A stretch of 64,000 nucleotides of DNA from an uncultured Emticicia sp. (GTDB lineage: Bacteria > Bacteroidota > Bacteroidia > Cytophagales > Spirosomataceae), in NCBI RefSeq assembly GCF_937903345.1, contig NZ_CALCZQ010000070.1, positions 1 through 64,000 on the forward strand, given 5' to 3'. The notes beneath the pieces were generated by a model, which was not told where the DNA came from, ran no database searches, and saw only the letters and a program-made list of their open reading frames with translations. The stretch's first letter is position 1. Every line of letters starts with the position of its first letter. Of this stretch, positions 44,546-54,612 are shown in pieces. The position numbers and the translations under genes were made by a program.

Positions 44546-44968
44546 ATGGAATTAAAAACTTTTCCTGCAGTTATTGACTCTCTTGATTCAATTAGGCAAT
44601 ATATAAAAGCAGTAGCTCAAGAAGCGGGCTTAGACAAAAAGGCAAGTTATAATTTATTGGTGGCGGTTGACGAAATCGCCACTAATATAATCTTATATGG
44701 CTTTCAAGAAGCCGAATTGGAGGGAGTTATTGACGTAACTACCGAAAAAACGGATAACTTCCTTAAAGTAGTGTTTGAAGACGACGCAGCTCCATTTGAC
44801 CCAACCAAAAGAGAACTTCCGGATGAAGAAGATTTTGATTTGCCACTCGATGAAAGGCCTATCGGTGGTTTAGGTATTTATCTTACGATTAATGGAGTAA
44901 GCGAGTTTTTGTATGAATATATAAACAATCGTAATCGAAATATTTTCATAGTAGATATAAAACAATAG
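44546..44968 (+). CDS. RsbW-like ATP-binding protein (anti-sigma regulatory factor type)
   Basis: A 140-residue GHKL-fold serine kinase of the RsbW/SpoIIAB type; ATG at 44546 used, TTG at 44540 rejected. The N box is LLVAVDEIATNIILYG, the G1 region is VVFEDDAAPFDPTK (the usual DxG glycine is replaced by Ala), and the G2 region is ERPIGGLGIYL. It should phosphorylate STAS proteins on serine. No sigma factor gene is close by, so its target may be a non-sigma protein or lie elsewhere. Confidence 0.87.
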   Translation: MELKTFPAVIDSLDSIRQYIKAVAQEAGLDKKASYNLLVAVDEIATNIILYGFQEAELEGVIDVTTEKTDNFLKVVFEDDAAPFDPTKRELPDEEDFDLPLDERPIGGLGIYLTINGVSEFLYEYINNRNRNIFIVDIKQ

Positions 44969-45048
44969 GTCAGTAAGGCTTCTAAGTTAAACCTTAGCAT
45001 TTTTTTAAAAAATTACCTCCTTTAAATTGATAGGCTTGAATATTTAAC

Positions 45049-48000
45049 ATGATAAGTAAAGGAACATATATAAACCCATTTCCTGGACTAAGGAGTTTCG
45101 ATTCGAGAGATGCGAAATTGTTTTTTGGTCGAGAAAATCATATTAAAAAATTAAGAGATAAACTCAAGGAATCAAGGTTTTTAGCCATCATTGGTTCGTC
45201 TGGTAGTGGTAAGTCTTCATTGATAAAAGCAGGTCTTATTCCTTCTTTAGAAAACCAAAATTTAGATAACTCAATCAAAAAAGAGTGGCATATTATTGTT
45301 TTAAAACCAGGGAATGAGCCATACAGAAATCTAATAAAAGTTTTTACTGAATACGTTTCCAAACTTGCATTCGAAAAAGACTCTCAAGTTATAATTAATG
45401 ATATTGAAGCATTTATACAAAATATATCGATAGAGGAAAATGAGTTTTTTAAACTTTTATCTGATAAAAATACCCTAATTTTTATTGACCAATTTGAAGA
45501 AATTTTTAGGTATAATAAAAGAGTGCAAAATCTAAAATACGAGGATGAAGACACAGCTCTTTTTATCGATTTTTTGGTTAATATTATCAATCAACGAAAA
45601 CTCCCAATCTACGTTGCACTGACAATGAGGTCGGATTATTTGGATGCTTGCACGAATTATAATGGACTGACCGAAGTAATCAATAAAGGTTATTATTTAT
45701 TGCCCAAAATGAACCTCGATGAGGTTTTACTGGCAATTACAGGCCCTTTAGAGATAAGCGGAGTCAAAATCGAAACAAAATTAGTAGATAGATTATTAAA
45801 AGATTTAGGTAGTAAAACTGACCAATTACCAATTTTTCAGCACGCATTAATGCGAATGTGGAATTATTGGCAAGCAAATAAAAACATCGACCAGCCAATT
45901 GATGAAAATGAATATGAGGCCATTGGCACAATGAACGATTCATTGAATAGACACGCTGAAGAAATTTATCAAAATGTTTTTGATTCAAAACGTAAAGCTG
46001 CAATTGAAAAAATTTTTAAATCGCTTACAGTTTTAGGAACGGGAGATTTAGTAGAAATAAGCCCAACTACATTGGCAGATATAAAAAAAATAACGGGTTT
46101 ACCAGAATTCTTACTACTCGATATCCTTGACCATTTTCGCGAACAAGGTATATCATTTCTGAGTCCATCATACTCAAACTCACTTACTGACTCCTCAATT
46201 ATTGACCTTACACATGAGCGAATAGCCTATTTATGGACAAGACTCAAAACGTGGATTGAAGAAGAAAATGAATCTGCCAATTTATACAAAAAACTAAGTC
46301 AGTCTGCCGATCTGAACCAACAAGGAAAAACAGGCCTTTGGGTAAATCCTGAGCTACAAACTGGGCTGAAATGGCTAAAAGAGAATCGTCCAACAAAAGA
46401 CTGGGCTTTTAGGTATGATCCAAACTTTGAGCGTGCCCTAAATTATCTCGAATATAGCCGAAAAATATTTGATTTTGAAGTAGAAAGCAATGATGCTCGC
46501 AATAAAAAAGAAGTAAAAAGAGCTAATCAGGTTGCAATTTTTTTTGGAGTTGGTTCATTGCTTGCAGTTTTATTTATCATTGTTTCGATAATACTTGGAA
46601 AACAAGCAGAACAAAGCGAAAAAATAGCTTTATCTAAAGAAAAACTGGCTTTAGTCGAACAACGAAAAGCAGAATTACAAAAGCGAGAAGCAGTTTCTCA
46701 AAAACGTATTGCCGAACAGCAAGAGGAGATTGCCGAAGGTCAAAAAAAACTGACTGAAGAACAAAAAGAGCGTGCTGAAGCACTAAGCGAGCAAGCACAA
46801 CAGCAAAAATTGAATGCAGAGAATCAAACTAAAAAAGCACAACAAGAAGAAAGAAATGCAAAAAATGAACGTACGAAAGCCGAAAATGAACGTACGATAG
46901 CCGAATATGCTAGATCAGAAGCAGAAGATGCAAAGAAAATAGCAGAAAAAGAAAAATCCAATGCCGAAACTCAAAAAAGTATAGCCGATATTGCTCGTAA
47001 AGAAGCTGTACAACAAAAAATATTAGCCATTGTCCGTTCAATTGCCATACAATCCACACAAATGCCAGACAAAAACCAAGATGGTTTGGCAGCATTATTG
47101 GCATTACAAGCATACAAACTTAACATAAAAAATAAAGGCGAGGCGGTTAATCCTGATATTTTTAATGCTTTGTCAAAATCGGCCGAGTCGGATGCAAGAT
47201 TAGTTATTCGTAAGCATAATGATGTAGTTAGAAGTGTGGCCGTTGATTATGAAAAAAACGACAATTTTTTCGCTTCCTGTAGCGACGATGCAACCGTCAA
47301 ACTCTGGGACAATTCAACAGATAAACCCTTATTGGTTCAAACTTATAGCAAAAATAAATCTTCGGAAGGATTTAGAATAGTGACTTTAACTAACAATACC
47401 AAGAGAATTATAGCGGGTGGTGCAAAAGGCTCAATTTTTAGTTTGGCCGTCGACCCTAAAGCATCTATTGCTATTAAAGGGCATAATAGCCCAGTTTGCT
47501 CTTTAATTTATTTAAAAAATAATTCAAAATTAGTTTCTATCGCAACCGACGGTTCTATTCGGAATTGGCTTGTTACTGATACTCGAATTGATTCATTAAA
47601 TACTGTAAATACTGGTTTTGATATTTATTCTGCAAAACTAAGCCCTGACGGTACCAAAATAGCTTGTGGGTCAAGAGACAAGGTTTTAATATTTGATGTC
47701 GATAATTTGAAAAAAGCACCAAACGTCTATGAAAATAATATTTCAGGACGTGTAACTGCCATTACGTATAGCAATGATGGTAAAAAATTATTAACTGGAA
47801 ATACATCAGGCACAATTTATCAATGGACCATTGAAAATGGAAAAGTAAACGAAAAGTCGGGTGTTGCAATTGCTGGACGACATAGTTCAACAGTAAGTGA
47901 TATTGTCTTTTCGCCGGATGGAAAGTGGGTAGCAAGCAGTAGTTTCGACTGGACGGTTCATTTATTTAAGTTTGATGAAATTGGAAGACAAAAGCAACCT

Positions 48001-48210
48001 ATCATTATTTCAGACTATAATGCTTGGGTTTATGGTGTGAAATTTAGTAAAGACAGTAAGCAAATTATTGCCAATGGAGCAGACCGCACTATTCGTGTTT
48101 GGGACATTGACATCAAAGAAATTTATCAAAAAGTAGCCAAAAATACCACTCGCGAAATGACAGTTGAGGAATGGGATAAATATATTGGAAAAGATATAGA
48201 ACGTAATTAA
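45049..48210 (+). CDS. nSTAND1 NTPase with transmembrane helix, coiled coil and WD40 repeats
   Basis: A 1053-residue signalling ATPase. The N-terminus NPFPGLRSFDSRDAKLFFGR is the hallmark of nSTAND1 proteins, followed by Walker A GSSGSGKSS (49-57), Walker B TLIFIDQFEEIF (about 145-156) and ALTMRSDYLDAC. The winged-helix region extends to about 430. A membrane helix is at about 495-517 (FFGVGSLLAVLFIIVSIILG), then a 130-residue Glu/Lys/Gln coiled coil, and WD40 blades from about 715 to 1030 (ASCSDDATVKLWDNS, FSPDGKWVASSSFDWTVHLF). STAND proteins act as ligand-driven switches or scaffolds; some serve in conflict systems. Here the position beside the RsbW-like gene suggests signal input to the switch. 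Confidence 0.88.
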   Translation: MISKGTYINPFPGLRSFDSRDAKLFFGRENHIKKLRDKLKESRFLAIIGSSGSGKSSLIKAGLIPSLENQNLDNSIKKEWHIIVLKPGNEPYRNLIKVFTEYVSKLAFEKDSQVIINDIEAFIQNISIEENEFFKLLSDKNTLIFIDQFEEIFRYNKRVQNLKYEDEDTALFIDFLVNIINQRKLPIYVALTMRSDYLDACTNYNGLTEVINKGYYLLPKMNLDEVLLAITGPLEISGVKIETKLVDRLLKDLGSKTDQLPIFQHALMRMWNYWQANKNIDQPIDENEYEAIGTMNDSLNRHAEEIYQNVFDSKRKAAIEKIFKSLTVLGTGDLVEISPTTLADIKKITGLPEFLLLDILDHFREQGISFLSPSYSNSLTDSSIIDLTHERIAYLWTRLKTWIEEENESANLYKKLSQSADLNQQGKTGLWVNPELQTGLKWLKENRPTKDWAFRYDPNFERALNYLEYSRKIFDFEVESNDARNKKEVKRANQVAIFFGVGSLLAVLFIIVSIILGKQAEQSEKIALSKEKLALVEQRKAELQKREAVSQKRIAEQQEEIAEGQKKLTEEQKERAEALSEQAQQQKLNAENQTKKAQQEERNAKNERTKAENERTIAEYARSEAEDAKKIAEKEKSNAETQKSIADIARKEAVQQKILAIVRSIAIQSTQMPDKNQDGLAALLALQAYKLNIKNKGEAVNPDIFNALSKSAESDARLVIRKHNDVVRSVAVDYEKNDNFFASCSDDATVKLWDNSTDKPLLVQTYSKNKSSEGFRIVTLTNNTKRIIAGGAKGSIFSLAVDPKASIAIKGHNSPVCSLIYLKNNSKLVSIATDGSIRNWLVTDTRIDSLNTVNTGFDIYSAKLSPDGTKIACGSRDKVLIFDVDNLKKAPNVYENNISGRVTAITYSNDGKKLLTGNTSGTIYQWTIENGKVNEKSGVAIAGRHSSTVSDIVFSPDGKWVASSSFDWTVHLFKFDEIGRQKQPIIISDYNAWVYGVKFSKDSKQIIANGADRTIRVWDIDIKEIYQKVAKNTTREMTVEEWDKYIGKDIERN

Positions 48211-48319
48211 GAATTTTAAATTCAATTAAGAATTTAGAAGAAAATTTAAAAAAGAAAACTGCTATTATTTTTTGGACAATCATTTTTGGATTTTTTATAA
48301 ACAATATCCAGTAATCATC

Positions 48320-50929
48320 ATGAGACAAATATTTATTTACATGTTCAGTTTAGTTATGATAATTGTCGCATCTATGCAGGCGGGTTTATTGTATGCTCAA
48401 AACTGCGATGAGTTGATAAATATTCCAGAAGCTGAAAAAAAATATGCCACTGGCAATTTTGATGAAGTAATTAATCTTTTATTGCCTTGTATTGAAAAGG
48501 GATTTTCAAAAAATGCCCAAGTTCAAGCATATAAACTTTTGGCGATGACTTACCTAGCACTTGATTCCGAACGCCAAGCAGCTTTAGCTATACAAAATAT
48601 TATCACGATCAATCCATATTTCGAGCCTGAATTTACGGCTACACCTCAATTTAAAGACCTATTTAGACGCGTAAAAGATTCACAAGAATCAATTATTCAA
48701 ATTACTTCAGTATCCAAAAGAGCTGAAAATATTCAGAAAGTTCCTGCTACTGTAATTGTCATTACCGAAAAAGATATTACAAAACGTGGCTATCAAAACC
48801 TCGAACAGCTTTTACATGATTTGTCGGGTATAGATATGGCCAAAGGAAATGGTCCAGGCTATTCAAATTTTTATGTAAGAGGCTACCGCTCTACATCAAA
48901 TGATCGCATGCTGATGCTCATTGATGGGGTAGAAGAAAACGATTTAGCTTCTGATAATGTGCCTATTTCAAGACAATATTCTTTGACAGATATAGAGCGT
49001 ATCGAAATTGTCTTTGGGCCTGCATCTACCATGTACGGAAATAATGCCTTCGTTGGGGTTATCAATATTATTACCAAAAAATATAGAGAAACAATTGATG
49101 GAAATAATAAACTTTGGATCAAAGGACAAGCAAAGCTCGGTAGTTGGGATAGCAAATTAATTGATGCTACGGTTGCAGCAAAAGCTAAAGATGTAGCGAT
49201 TTCGATAACTGGGCGAGTATTTCAATCGAATGAAATGAGTCTCTCGAAATATCCAGAATGGAATTTTGACCCAAGAATTAGCAATGATTATACCAACAGA
49301 CTTGATTTAACCGGCATTAATGCTCAAAGCTATATAGATAAAAATAAACTGACGACAAAGTATCCAAACTCCGATTTATTTAGTGTTGATTATAACAACA
49401 ATAATGTTGCCACAGCAATAAAGCTTACACCAAAAGGCGAGCAGCGAGCAGCCGAACTTGATAATGTGCTTTTTAATGGAAATGCTTATGGAGAGAAAGT
49501 TAAGTTTGGCGATGTATCGAAAAATTATTACGTGAAAGCTAAAATCGAATTCAAAGATTTTTATTTGACTTTTACAAATTGGCAAACCAACGAAGGTGCA
49601 ACTCCTTGGTATACCAATCAAGTTCGACTTAGTTCAAGTGATTTATCTCGTTGGGTTACAAGTTATCGAAGTTTCGCAACCTTTTATAATAAGGTATTTA
49701 CCGAGAAATTTCAATTAATCAATATTTCCTCGTACAGACTCCATGAGATAAATAGTAATACAAATTTGGCTACTTATAAAGGTTATTTTAATAATAAACT
49801 AAGTTTTTTAGATTTGGCTAATGCTGTTGAACCCTCTTATTCGACCATCAATTATTATAGAGTTTCGAATCAATTTCGTTCAGAACTAAGGCTTTTATGG
49901 AGCCCATTACCAAAATTAGATATAAATAGTGGAATTGAATACCGAAACAGTATCATTCAAGGAAATTATATTACTTCTGGTACTGCAACGCCCGAAGAAT
50001 CAGGATTACCAACGGATGTCAATTTTCTTGGAGGAAATAATTTTAGGGTTTATGATTTAGGTGCTTATTCACAGAGTACTTATCGTTATTCTGAAAATCT
50101 AAATTTGGTCGCAGGATTTAGAGTTGATAATAATAAAGTGCGTAAAAATGGAGGTTATGGTGCTGTTTTTAACCCACGTCTTTCGGCAGTTTATAGTAAA
50201 GGAAATATTACGCTTAAAGCTATTTATGCCGAAGCTTTTAAAGATGCTTCATATTTACAGAAATACGGAACAACTGCCGATCGAAAACTCAATAATCCAA
50301 CACTTCAACCTGAAAAGGTAAAAAACTTGGAGTTTAGCTTAAACTATAAAATCTCTAAAAAAGCTGGGATTAATATATCAGCTTATCGAGCTAATTATAG
50401 CAATTCGGTAGGTTTGGCGTCGGTTGTTTTAGAAAATGGCACTACTACCAGCCAGTTTCAAGGAATTGGGCAGCAGCGAATATTGGGTGCACAAGCAGAG
50501 GCAAATTACCAATCTGACCGATTGACTTTTTGGAGTAATTTTACATTAACCAATCCTTTAGATTTATTGCTTGATTTACGTATTAGCGACATCGCAAAGT
50601 TTTCTTTCAACCTTGGTTCAAATTATCAGCTAACAAAAAAAATAGCCATTAACGCCACAACTCATTATGTGGGATCAAGAAAAACGGGGGTGGGTACTTC
50701 TGGGAGTAAAAATCCTATTCAGGTATTTGCTCCCTATTTTGTCATAAATACGGCAATTAGTTACCACGACATTTTTGATGGCGTTTCGCTTCAAGTTTCA
50801 ATAAATAACCTTTTCAATAAAGAATATTTCGACCCAGGCATTCGTGATGCCGATGGTGTGGCAAGTGCTTCAAGGTTTCCTCAAGAGCGACGTAATATTT
50901 CGGCGGGGGTTTTATTTGATATAAAATAA
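48320..50929 (+). CDS. TonB-dependent receptor with N-terminal TPR-like extension
   Basis: An 869-residue outer membrane receptor. The ATG at 48320 starts a signal peptide (MRQIFIYMFSLVMIIVASMQ, then AGLLYAQ). Residues about 28-125 form a helical TPR-like domain (EAEKKYATGNFDEVINLLLP) in the place where Bacteroidota receptors usually carry a CarboxypepD_reg domain. The plug follows (VPATVIVITEKDITKRGYQN, VRGYRSTSNDRMLMLIDGVE, VFGPASTMYGNNAFVGVINI), then a 22-strand barrel ending FPQERRNISAGVLFDIK. No SusD gene is adjacent, so it is not a standard polysaccharide locus. The ligand is unknown. Confidence 0.9.
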   Translation: MRQIFIYMFSLVMIIVASMQAGLLYAQNCDELINIPEAEKKYATGNFDEVINLLLPCIEKGFSKNAQVQAYKLLAMTYLALDSERQAALAIQNIITINPYFEPEFTATPQFKDLFRRVKDSQESIIQITSVSKRAENIQKVPATVIVITEKDITKRGYQNLEQLLHDLSGIDMAKGNGPGYSNFYVRGYRSTSNDRMLMLIDGVEENDLASDNVPISRQYSLTDIERIEIVFGPASTMYGNNAFVGVINIITKKYRETIDGNNKLWIKGQAKLGSWDSKLIDATVAAKAKDVAISITGRVFQSNEMSLSKYPEWNFDPRISNDYTNRLDLTGINAQSYIDKNKLTTKYPNSDLFSVDYNNNNVATAIKLTPKGEQRAAELDNVLFNGNAYGEKVKFGDVSKNYYVKAKIEFKDFYLTFTNWQTNEGATPWYTNQVRLSSSDLSRWVTSYRSFATFYNKVFTEKFQLINISSYRLHEINSNTNLATYKGYFNNKLSFLDLANAVEPSYSTINYYRVSNQFRSELRLLWSPLPKLDINSGIEYRNSIIQGNYITSGTATPEESGLPTDVNFLGGNNFRVYDLGAYSQSTYRYSENLNLVAGFRVDNNKVRKNGGYGAVFNPRLSAVYSKGNITLKAIYAEAFKDASYLQKYGTTADRKLNNPTLQPEKVKNLEFSLNYKISKKAGINISAYRANYSNSVGLASVVLENGTTTSQFQGIGQQRILGAQAEANYQSDRLTFWSNFTLTNPLDLLLDLRISDIAKFSFNLGSNYQLTKKIAINATTHYVGSRKTGVGTSGSKNPIQVFAPYFVINTAISYHDIFDGVSLQVSINNLFNKEYFDPGIRDADGVASASRFPQERRNISAGVLFDIK

Positions 50930-50936
50930 TACGATT

Positions 50937-51524
50937 ATGAATGTAATGGCCAGCGATATGAATTATCTGAAGGAAAAACAAAATACTACCAATTCTATTG
51001 CTGATGGGTTTATTCTTTCTGCTGGATATTTCCCAGAAATAATGAATGATATTGGTCGGTTTAGAGTAAAAACTTGGCGAAATGAAAAAGGCATTGACCC
51101 AATTTTTTTTTCAAAAGATTCGTGGATAGATGAGATAGATGCAAATGCTCGACATTGGATAATCACACAAAATAATATAATTGTTGCATCAGCTCGACTA
51201 AGTTTTCATGAATTCATTGAGGATGTGCCTTATGCAAATTTCTTACAATTAGAGCATCGATTACTTTTCAATAATTCTCCGATTGCCTCAATCAATCGTT
51301 TGGTTGTATCACCAGAGTTTAGAGGGCGTGGTTTTGCCAAATTACTGGATATGGAAAGAGTAAAGGTTGCACAAGAATTTGGTGTAAATGAAATAATAGC
51401 ATTTCCACAACTTTCACGTTTAGAATCATTAGAGAAACTTGGCTTTAGCCTTATTTCACAATTAAAAAATATTCCAGAAATGCCTGAGCGACCTTTCTTT
51501 TTAATGAAACTAAACATGAAATAG
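50937..51524 (+). CDS. GNAT family N-acetyltransferase-like protein
   Basis: A 195-residue acyltransferase of the GNAT fold. The acyl-CoA binding region reads INRLVVSPEFRGRGFAKLLD, with RGRGFA as the pyrophosphate loop. The N-terminal half contains GRFRVKTWRNEKGIDPIFFS, which also occurs in autoinducer synthase-like/N-acyl amino acid synthase relatives. It starts 7 bp after the TonB receptor stop and so is in the same transcript. The substrate is unknown; making a small acylated signal is one possibility. Confidence 0.8.
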   Translation: MNVMASDMNYLKEKQNTTNSIADGFILSAGYFPEIMNDIGRFRVKTWRNEKGIDPIFFSKDSWIDEIDANARHWIITQNNIIVASARLSFHEFIEDVPYANFLQLEHRLLFNNSPIASINRLVVSPEFRGRGFAKLLDMERVKVAQEFGVNEIIAFPQLSRLESLEKLGFSLISQLKNIPEMPERPFFLMKLNMK

Positions 51525-51601
51525 CCTACTGTTTTGCTTTGGGTTTTATTTCAAATGATGGTACACACAAATCTTTTTAAAGTACTGAATATAAATAAGT
51601 A

Positions 51602-54496
51602 ATGTTAAACAAAGAGAAAATATATGACATTCTGAATCTGAAAGAGGATGATATTTCTATCATAAAACCTTTCATTCAATACTCATTTTTTATGGGAGTA
51701 TCGGTTGCGATTTTTTATACCGCAACCATGTCGTTATTTCTTAATAGTTTTGAGCGTTCTATGTTTCCAAAGGCCTATATTGTCAGTGGAATTGTTGTTT
51801 ATTTACTGGGTTTTATTGTAAGTAAGTTTCAAAGTCGGTTCAACTTTTCAAAGGTTTCTTTTTCACTTATTGTTTTCTTAATTATTACTGTTGCGGGTTT
51901 ATTAATATTACACTATTTCACAGCTAATAAATGGGTTTACTTTTTTCTTTTTATCTGGAATCGAGTATTTGTTTTTGTTAATGGTATTTCGTTTTGGGCG
52001 GTTATATCGCGAATATTTAAATTCCAACAAGCCAAACGACTCATCAGTTTTATCACAACTGGCGATGTACTTTCATCGATTATCAGCTATTTATCTGTAC
52101 CATTATTACTCCGTTTTATTGATACTAATTTTCTATTATACATTTCGGTAGCTGCTTTAATTGTATGTCTGCTAATGGTTTTCAGAATTAGTAAAAAATA
52201 CACAACGGAACTGTCAGAGATAGTTAAAAAAACAAATACAAAAGGACAAAATGCACTAAAATATTTCTTCAAATCGCCCTACTATACGGCTATTTTTTTT
52301 ATGGCAATGTTGCCAGTTGTTGGTTTGTTTTTTGTTGAATTTATATTTTCAGTTGAGTCCAAGTATATCTTTCCAGAAAAAGATACCCTTACCAGTTTTC
52401 TAGGTTTATTTTTTGGTATTTGTGCCATTATCGAACTACTAATAAAATCTTTTTTATACGGGCGAATCATCGAAAAATACGGCTTAAAATTGGCCTTAAC
52501 TATTTTACCTTTAGGCCTGACAATATTTTTTGGAGCAGGTATAATATATGGTACTTTTTATGGTAGTACCTTCTTGTTTTTTGCTTTCATTGTTATGTCT
52601 CGCTTATTTATGAGTTCATTTCGTAAATCTATTAGTGAACCTTCATTTCAAATTCTATTTCAACCCATTCCCCCAACCCAACGCTTAGAATTGCTGAGCC
52701 GAATAGAAGGCGGGCCTAAAGCACTGGGCAATATTTTGGCTGGAGTTTTACTGATGATATTGACTTATTTTAGCTTTATGGACTCTATCTATATTTCATA
52801 TATTTTCTTTACTATCTTATTGGCGTGGGTCTGGGTTGCCTTTAAAACTCAAACATTATACCGAAAAGTCTTAAAAAATCTTTTAGTAGATGACAAAAAG
52901 ATTCAAAAAATGCAAATAAGGTTACAAGAAAATATTATATCAACATTTACAACGGAAGAGAAACCCATTGAAAAACATGAAGATTTTGATTCAATTGTCA
53001 AAATGACAACGTCTAAAGTAACCGCCGAACGTCTAAAATCGGTTGATTTATTAGTTAATTCAGGACGATATTATGCTTTCAAACATATCGAATTATTGCT
53101 TCAGGATCATAGTAAAAAAGTAAAAACTGAGGCTATTTTAGCCGCTGGGAAGCTAAAAAAACTAGAATTATGGCCTTATCTTATTAATAATCTTTCCTCA
53201 AAACATTTTGAACAGGCCGCAACTCAAGCACTCAAAAATATAGGAGAGCCTGCAATTGCTGAATTTGACCTTTATTTTAATCGAATAGAAATCAATGTTT
53301 TTACGCAGCTAAAAATCATTTCTATAATTGAGTGTATAGAATCTAATGCATCGATAAAATTTTTGCGTGCCAAAATAAATCATCCCAACCCAATTATTAG
53401 AGATAGAATTCATGAAGCTCTTAAAAAATTAAATTACAAAGTTGCCATTCTCGAACGCCCGTTTTTTACTTCACAAATTGATGAAAAAGCAGCACTAATG
53501 GTTTGGATTTTGGCTGCACAGGTCGATGTCACAGATACACCTGGCAATGATGATTTACTAGAAGCACTAAAGGCTGAAAATAATAACTTAATTCCTAAAC
53601 TTTTCAACTTATTGTCGCTTCTCACTGGCGATCATAGTTTTGATTCAATCAATCGAATGTATCAGTATGGAGATGCCGAAACCTCTGATTTTGTAGCTGA
53701 AATATTTAACATTGCTCTAACCCACAGTTTTAAAACAAAACTATTAGCGATTTTTGAAAATAATGATGTTACAGAGCGATTACGTAAATCACAAGTCAAT
53801 TATCCACAACAAAAACTTTCAGCAAAAGAGCGTGCAATAGATATTATAAATAAAGATTATTCCCAAGTTTCGAGTTCGCTCAAAGCAGTTGCTCTTAAAT
53901 ATTTAATGAATTTTGAGGGAGCTAATCAATCAAATATTTTCACTATTTGTGCTAATTCAAATGCAATAATTATTAAAGAAACTGCCATTTATGGCTTAAA
54001 ATTATTAGCTCCACAAATCTTTTCCGACCTAAAATCATTAGCTATTGATCAACAAAATGATTCAGAAATTACGATTTACAAAAACATTGAAAAATACTTT
54101 AGTGAAAGTAATTTATTAATAAACAAAATTAAAAAGCTACAAAAGATTGATTTGTTTTCAAAAATCTCTGCTGAGGCTCTTATTCCAATTGCAATTTCTC
54201 AAAAGTTGATTGAAATGGTAAGCGATGAAACTGTGATTATGAAACCTTATTGTAAGGATGTTCCACCATTTTTGTTGGTCAAAAGTGGAGAGGTTGAACT
54301 CATCAAAACAGATAAAAGTGCACATTTAATTTTAGAAAACAACTATTGGTATTTGACACCTGATTCATCACAAAACACTGTTTTATACGCTATAAAAGCA
54401 ATTTCTAATTCGGAGGTAATACTTTTAGATTCTTATTTAGTGCATAATCTCCTTATTGAAAAAAACATGATCAGTGATGAATCGGCAACAGTATAA
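51602..54496 (+). CDS. Translocase/MFS-like membrane protein fused to HEAT repeats and a cyclic-nucleotide-binding-like domain
   Basis: A 964-residue protein in three parts. Residues 1 to about 420 have roughly twelve membrane helices in an MFS or ATP/ADP-translocase-like arrangement (for example SFFMGVSVAIFYTATMSLFL and AISRIFKFQQAKRLISFITT-type loops). About 455-830 are HEAT-like repeats (ILAAGKLKKLELWPYLINNL). About 840-955 resemble a cyclic-nucleotide-binding beta-roll (LFSKISAEALIPIAISQKLI, FLLVKSGEVELIKTDK) but no phosphate-binding PRAAT-type cassette is seen, so nucleotide binding is doubtful. The fusion implies a regulated transporter or membrane scaffold. Substrate unknown. Confidence 0.78.
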   Translation: MLNKEKIYDILNLKEDDISIIKPFIQYSFFMGVSVAIFYTATMSLFLNSFERSMFPKAYIVSGIVVYLLGFIVSKFQSRFNFSKVSFSLIVFLIITVAGLLILHYFTANKWVYFFLFIWNRVFVFVNGISFWAVISRIFKFQQAKRLISFITTGDVLSSIISYLSVPLLLRFIDTNFLLYISVAALIVCLLMVFRISKKYTTELSEIVKKTNTKGQNALKYFFKSPYYTAIFFMAMLPVVGLFFVEFIFSVESKYIFPEKDTLTSFLGLFFGICAIIELLIKSFLYGRIIEKYGLKLALTILPLGLTIFFGAGIIYGTFYGSTFLFFAFIVMSRLFMSSFRKSISEPSFQILFQPIPPTQRLELLSRIEGGPKALGNILAGVLLMILTYFSFMDSIYISYIFFTILLAWVWVAFKTQTLYRKVLKNLLVDDKKIQKMQIRLQENIISTFTTEEKPIEKHEDFDSIVKMTTSKVTAERLKSVDLLVNSGRYYAFKHIELLLQDHSKKVKTEAILAAGKLKKLELWPYLINNLSSKHFEQAATQALKNIGEPAIAEFDLYFNRIEINVFTQLKIISIIECIESNASIKFLRAKINHPNPIIRDRIHEALKKLNYKVAILERPFFTSQIDEKAALMVWILAAQVDVTDTPGNDDLLEALKAENNNLIPKLFNLLSLLTGDHSFDSINRMYQYGDAETSDFVAEIFNIALTHSFKTKLLAIFENNDVTERLRKSQVNYPQQKLSAKERAIDIINKDYSQVSSSLKAVALKYLMNFEGANQSNIFTICANSNAIIIKETAIYGLKLLAPQIFSDLKSLAIDQQNDSEITIYKNIEKYFSESNLLINKIKKLQKIDLFSKISAEALIPIAISQKLIEMVSDETVIMKPYCKDVPPFLLVKSGEVELIKTDKSAHLILENNYWYLTPDSSQNTVLYAIKAISNSEVILLDSYLVHNLLIEKNMISDESATV

Positions 54497-54524
54497 ATAA
54501 TGATGAATCAGATTGATTTTAGAA

Positions 54525-54588
54525 GTTTATCGCTACGGCGAACCGTCGCTACGGCGAACCGTCTAATGTCTTTTGTCTCAGTACTTAA
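54525..54588. repeat. Second repeat family, copy 1 (with tandem 16-mer)
   Basis: Holds two perfect tandem copies of cgctacggcgaaccgt (54531-54546, 54547-54562), then ctaatgtcttttgtctcagt. Related sequence occurs inverted at 59346-59403 and direct at 59531-59571, so copies lie on both sides of the two kinase genes. Confidence 0.6.
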
Positions 54589-54612
54589 ATTAAAAATATA
54601 TATTCCTTTTTA

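Noticed and set aside
48320..50929. SusC/SusD polysaccharide utilisation locus
   Set aside because: No SusD gene is next to the receptor, and its front domain differs from SusC.
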